Program-made: the position numbers and the translations under genes | Assembly: GCA_045658305.1 (NCBI GenBank) | Contig: JAZOUT010000102.1 | Span: 1-16,339, forward strand | DNA length: 16,339 nt | Source of the DNA: Aphodosoma sp045658305 | Lineage (GTDB): Bacteria; Bacteroidota; Bacteroidia; Bacteroidales; Paludibacteraceae | Direction of reading: 5' to 3' | The notes under the pieces: generated by a model | Told to the model about the DNA's origin: nothing | Databases searched by the model: none | What the model saw: only the letters and a program-made list of their open reading frames with translations | Shown here: piece after piece, positions 14,697 to 16,339 of the stretch | Layout of the letters: each line of letters opens with the position of its first letter | Position numbering within the stretch: the stretch's first letter is position 1

Positions 14697-15986
14697 ATGA
14701 AAACAATAAATCTCTGTTTCCGTGTTCATCAAAGATACAATCTTAAACGTTATCGTTTCTTTGAAATAGGCAATGACCATTACTATTATGATGATTATGC
14801 TAACGAATCGGCAATGGCAATGGCAGTTGACCAATCTTATCTCGAAGCCAATCGTATGTTGCTCGATATGATTAAGAGTTCTAACGGTCGTTTCCGTGTA
14901 TCTTTTTCAATTTCAGGGCTTGCTCTTGAACAATTCCAACAATATGCTCCTGAAGTGATTGAAAGTTTTCAAGAGTTAGCAAAAACAGGTAGTGTAGAGT
15001 TTTTGGCTACTCCTTATGGTCACTCTTTGGCTGCTTTGTATAACGACGATGAATTTGAATTGCAAGTGAAAATGCAAGCAGACAAAATTCAAGAGTTGTT
15101 TGGCAAACGTCCAACGGTATTCGCTAATTCAGGATTGTTGTTTAGCGACGAAATAGCTGATAAAGTGTATCGTATGGGCTATAAAACTATTATGATCGAA
15201 GATGCAAAGCACGTGATGGGTTGGAAGAGTTCGCATTATGTATATTCAAGTATTGCTAATCCTAAAGCAAAATTGCTTGTGCGTGATAGCAAATTGAGCG
15301 ATGATATCAATTACCGTTTCTCTCAATGGGGATGGTGTGAATATCCACTTACTGCTGAGAAGTTTATCAATTGGGTGAATGCTTCTCCTGCCGAAGAAGA
15401 GGTGTTTAATATCTTTTTGGGCTATGAAGCATTAGGTCTGCTCAATTCAAAACAATCGGGTATTTTTGAATTTTTCAAAGCACTTCCTTATCATGCAATA
15501 GAGAAAGGTATGACATTCTCTACTCCAAGTAAAACGGTTGAGAATTTCAAGCCAGTTGATACACTTTCTGCACTCTACCCAATGTCGTGGACCGATGAGG
15601 AAAAAGATATTAGTGCTTGGTGTGGTAATGACCTTCAAAATGAAGCATTGAGTAAGCTTTATAACTTGGCAGAGCGCGTGCATTTGTGTACTGACCCATT
15701 GTTGAAAGTTGATTGGTTGCGTTTGCAAGATACAGCTCATTTCTTCTTTATGACTACAAAACACTATTCTAATGGTGTTGTTTTGGCTCAAAATATTCCT
15801 TATGAGTCGCCATATGAGGCATTCATGAACTATATGAATGTGCTTAGTGACTTTATTGAACGTGTCAATGCTCAGTATCCTACAAGTATCGAAAATGAGG
15901 AGTTGAATGCATTGTTGAAGACAATTTACAACCAAGGACAAGAAATCGAAGAGTTGAAAGCCAAGCTTAAAAAGGCTAAAAAATAA
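14697..15986 (+). CDS. GH57 alpha-amylase-like protein lacking both catalytic residues (probable pseudoenzyme)
   Basis: A 429-residue cytoplasmic protein of the GH57 alpha-amylase-like group. Family regions are recognisable: FRVHQRYNLKRYRF (8-21, from HQPYRL), GSVEFLATPYGHSLAALY (98-115), FANSGLLFSDE (142-152), FLGYEALG (240-247) with SGIFEFFKALP (254-264), and SPYEAFMNYMNVLSDF (371-386). Archaeal GH57 alpha-amylases have FRNTEL with the nucleophile Glu and FMDYET with the acid Asp. Here these positions are Gly146 (GGA, 15132-15134) and Gly242 (GGC, 15420-15422). The C-terminal 30 residues are a charged coiled coil (EIEELKAKLKKAKK). It starts 82 bp after the GT4 gene and ends before a terminator. 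A binding, scaffold or regulatory role in glycogen metabolism is more likely than hydrolysis. Confidence 0.87.
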   Translation: MKTINLCFRVHQRYNLKRYRFFEIGNDHYYYDDYANESAMAMAVDQSYLEANRMLLDMIKSSNGRFRVSFSISGLALEQFQQYAPEVIESFQELAKTGSVEFLATPYGHSLAALYNDDEFELQVKMQADKIQELFGKRPTVFANSGLLFSDEIADKVYRMGYKTIMIEDAKHVMGWKSSHYVYSSIANPKAKLLVRDSKLSDDINYRFSQWGWCEYPLTAEKFINWVNASPAEEEVFNIFLGYEALGLLNSKQSGIFEFFKALPYHAIEKGMTFSTPSKTVENFKPVDTLSALYPMSWTDEEKDISAWCGNDLQNEALSKLYNLAERVHLCTDPLLKVDWLRLQDTAHFFFMTTKHYSNGVVLAQNIPYESPYEAFMNYMNVLSDFIERVNAQYPTSIENEELNALLKTIYNQGQEIEELKAKLKKAKK

Positions 15987-16018
15987 TTATTTTTGCATTG
16001 AAAAATGTTTAAATCGCG

Positions 16019-16049
16019 AAAAATCGCCTCTGATTCGGGGGCGATTTTT
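16019..16049 (+). terminator. Intrinsic terminator after the glycogen cluster
   Basis: AAAAATCGCC (16019-16028) pairs with GGCGATTTTT (16040-16049). Three more pairs (two of them wobbles) extend the stem inward to a GATTC loop, and the right arm ends in a T run. It lies 32 bp after the GH57 stop. Confidence 0.9.
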
Positions 16050-16185
16050 GTGTAATATATGATGTGTTTAATGCTTGTTTTTGTGAAATAGTGATTTGGT
16101 TAATAATGATGTTAGATTTTAAGTAGTTGATAATTAGAATTAAAATGGCAGGTGAGAAAATATTTTGAAAAATGTTGTTTTTTTG

Positions 16186-16216
16186 CTTGTTAATTTGGAA
16201 AAAAGTTGTACCTTTG
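16186..16216 (+). promoter_or_regulatory. Promoter of the SRP RNA gene
   Basis: TACCTTTG at 16209-16216 matches TAnnTTTG. CTTG at 16186-16189 lies 19 bp upstream as a near -33 box. Initiation about 6 nt after the -7 box would fall at 16222, the first base of the terminal RNA stem. The rest of the spacer 16050-16185 shows nothing recognisable. Confidence 0.7.
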
Positions 16217-16221
16217 CAGTC

Positions 16222-16316
16222 GGTAAGTCCTACACGACCAGCTCCCTTTGAACTCCCCCAGGACTTGACCGTAGCAAGGGTAGGAGGTTGTAGCGGTGCG
16301 ATGTAGGTAGCTTACC
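16222..16316 (+). ncRNA. ffs: Signal recognition particle RNA (4.5S type)
   Basis: A 95-nt small bacterial SRP RNA, which binds Ffh to target nascent membrane and secreted proteins. The molecule folds as one long hairpin: GGTAAG (16222-16227) with CTTACC (16311-16316), CCTACA (16229-16234) with TGTAGG (16302-16307), CGACC (16235-16239) with GGTTG (16286-16290). The apical part reads CCCCCAGGAC ... GTAGCAAGGGTAGG, which holds the conserved Ffh-binding symmetric and asymmetric loops (AGGAC side and AGCAAGG side). The tip reads TTGACC instead of the usual GGAA tetraloop context. A run of five T at 16317-16321 ends transcription. Confidence 0.92.
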
Positions 16317-16339
16317 TTTTTAATTTCAATTTGCCTCTT

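Noticed and set aside
16050..16185. Small gene between the terminator and the SRP RNA
   Set aside because: Only a very short ATG frame (from 16145) is present and no RNA-like hairpin is evident.

Overview
The window reads as a chromosomal segment of an AT-rich Bacteroidales bacterium (phylum Bacteroidota). Three things point there: promoters of the Bacteroidetes type (TAnnTTTG at -7, with TTTG about 19 bp upstream), families typical of the phylum (DUF4199, DUF6452 and DUF6048 type proteins, a SusA-like GH13 enzyme), and the GH133 - GT4 - GH57 gene order known from Bacteroides glycogen loci. I see no integrase, transposase, phage gene, CRISPR array or tRNA. It looks like core chromosome.

Layout. 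The left edge holds frr (ribosome recycling factor) on the minus strand, cut by the window start. It is divergent from an SLC45/GPH-type sugar transporter (952-2268), which is followed by a secreted GH13 cyclomaltodextrinase/neopullulanase (2415-4292). Together these two form a small alpha-glucan breakdown and uptake module that ends in a hairpin terminator. A spacer with seven head-to-tail 11-bp repeats precedes a second unit that starts at a strong promoter. This unit holds a DUF4199 membrane protein, a polyprenyl-phosphate type GT2, a conserved unknown protein, a DUF6452-type lipoprotein, a DUF6048-type beta-barrel protein and a GHL10 glycosidase, with four of the five junctions overlapping, followed closely by kdsB (LPS Kdo activation). 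It reads as a cell-envelope operon. pyrH (UMP kinase) follows after a spacer with a partial duplication and closes with a terminator.

The right third is a glycogen/alpha-glucan cluster with its own promoter: a GH133 debranching enzyme, a GT4 glycogen-synthase-like glycosyltransferase and a GH57 alpha-amylase-like protein. A terminator follows, and then the SRP 4.5S RNA gene (ffs).

Most interesting points. (1) The GH57 protein has Gly at both positions where active GH57 amylases carry their catalytic Glu and Asp, and the GH133 protein has Asn in its WMD motif, so two of the three proteins of the glycogen cluster may not be conventional hydrolases. (2) Heptameric (7-bp period) phrase repeats occur in spacers and also encode the Cys-rich hydrophobic cores of three signal peptides. 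(3) There is an exactly 11-bp-phased minisatellite at 4446-4522. (4) frr and pyrH, often neighbours in bacteria, are about 10 kb apart and on opposite strands.
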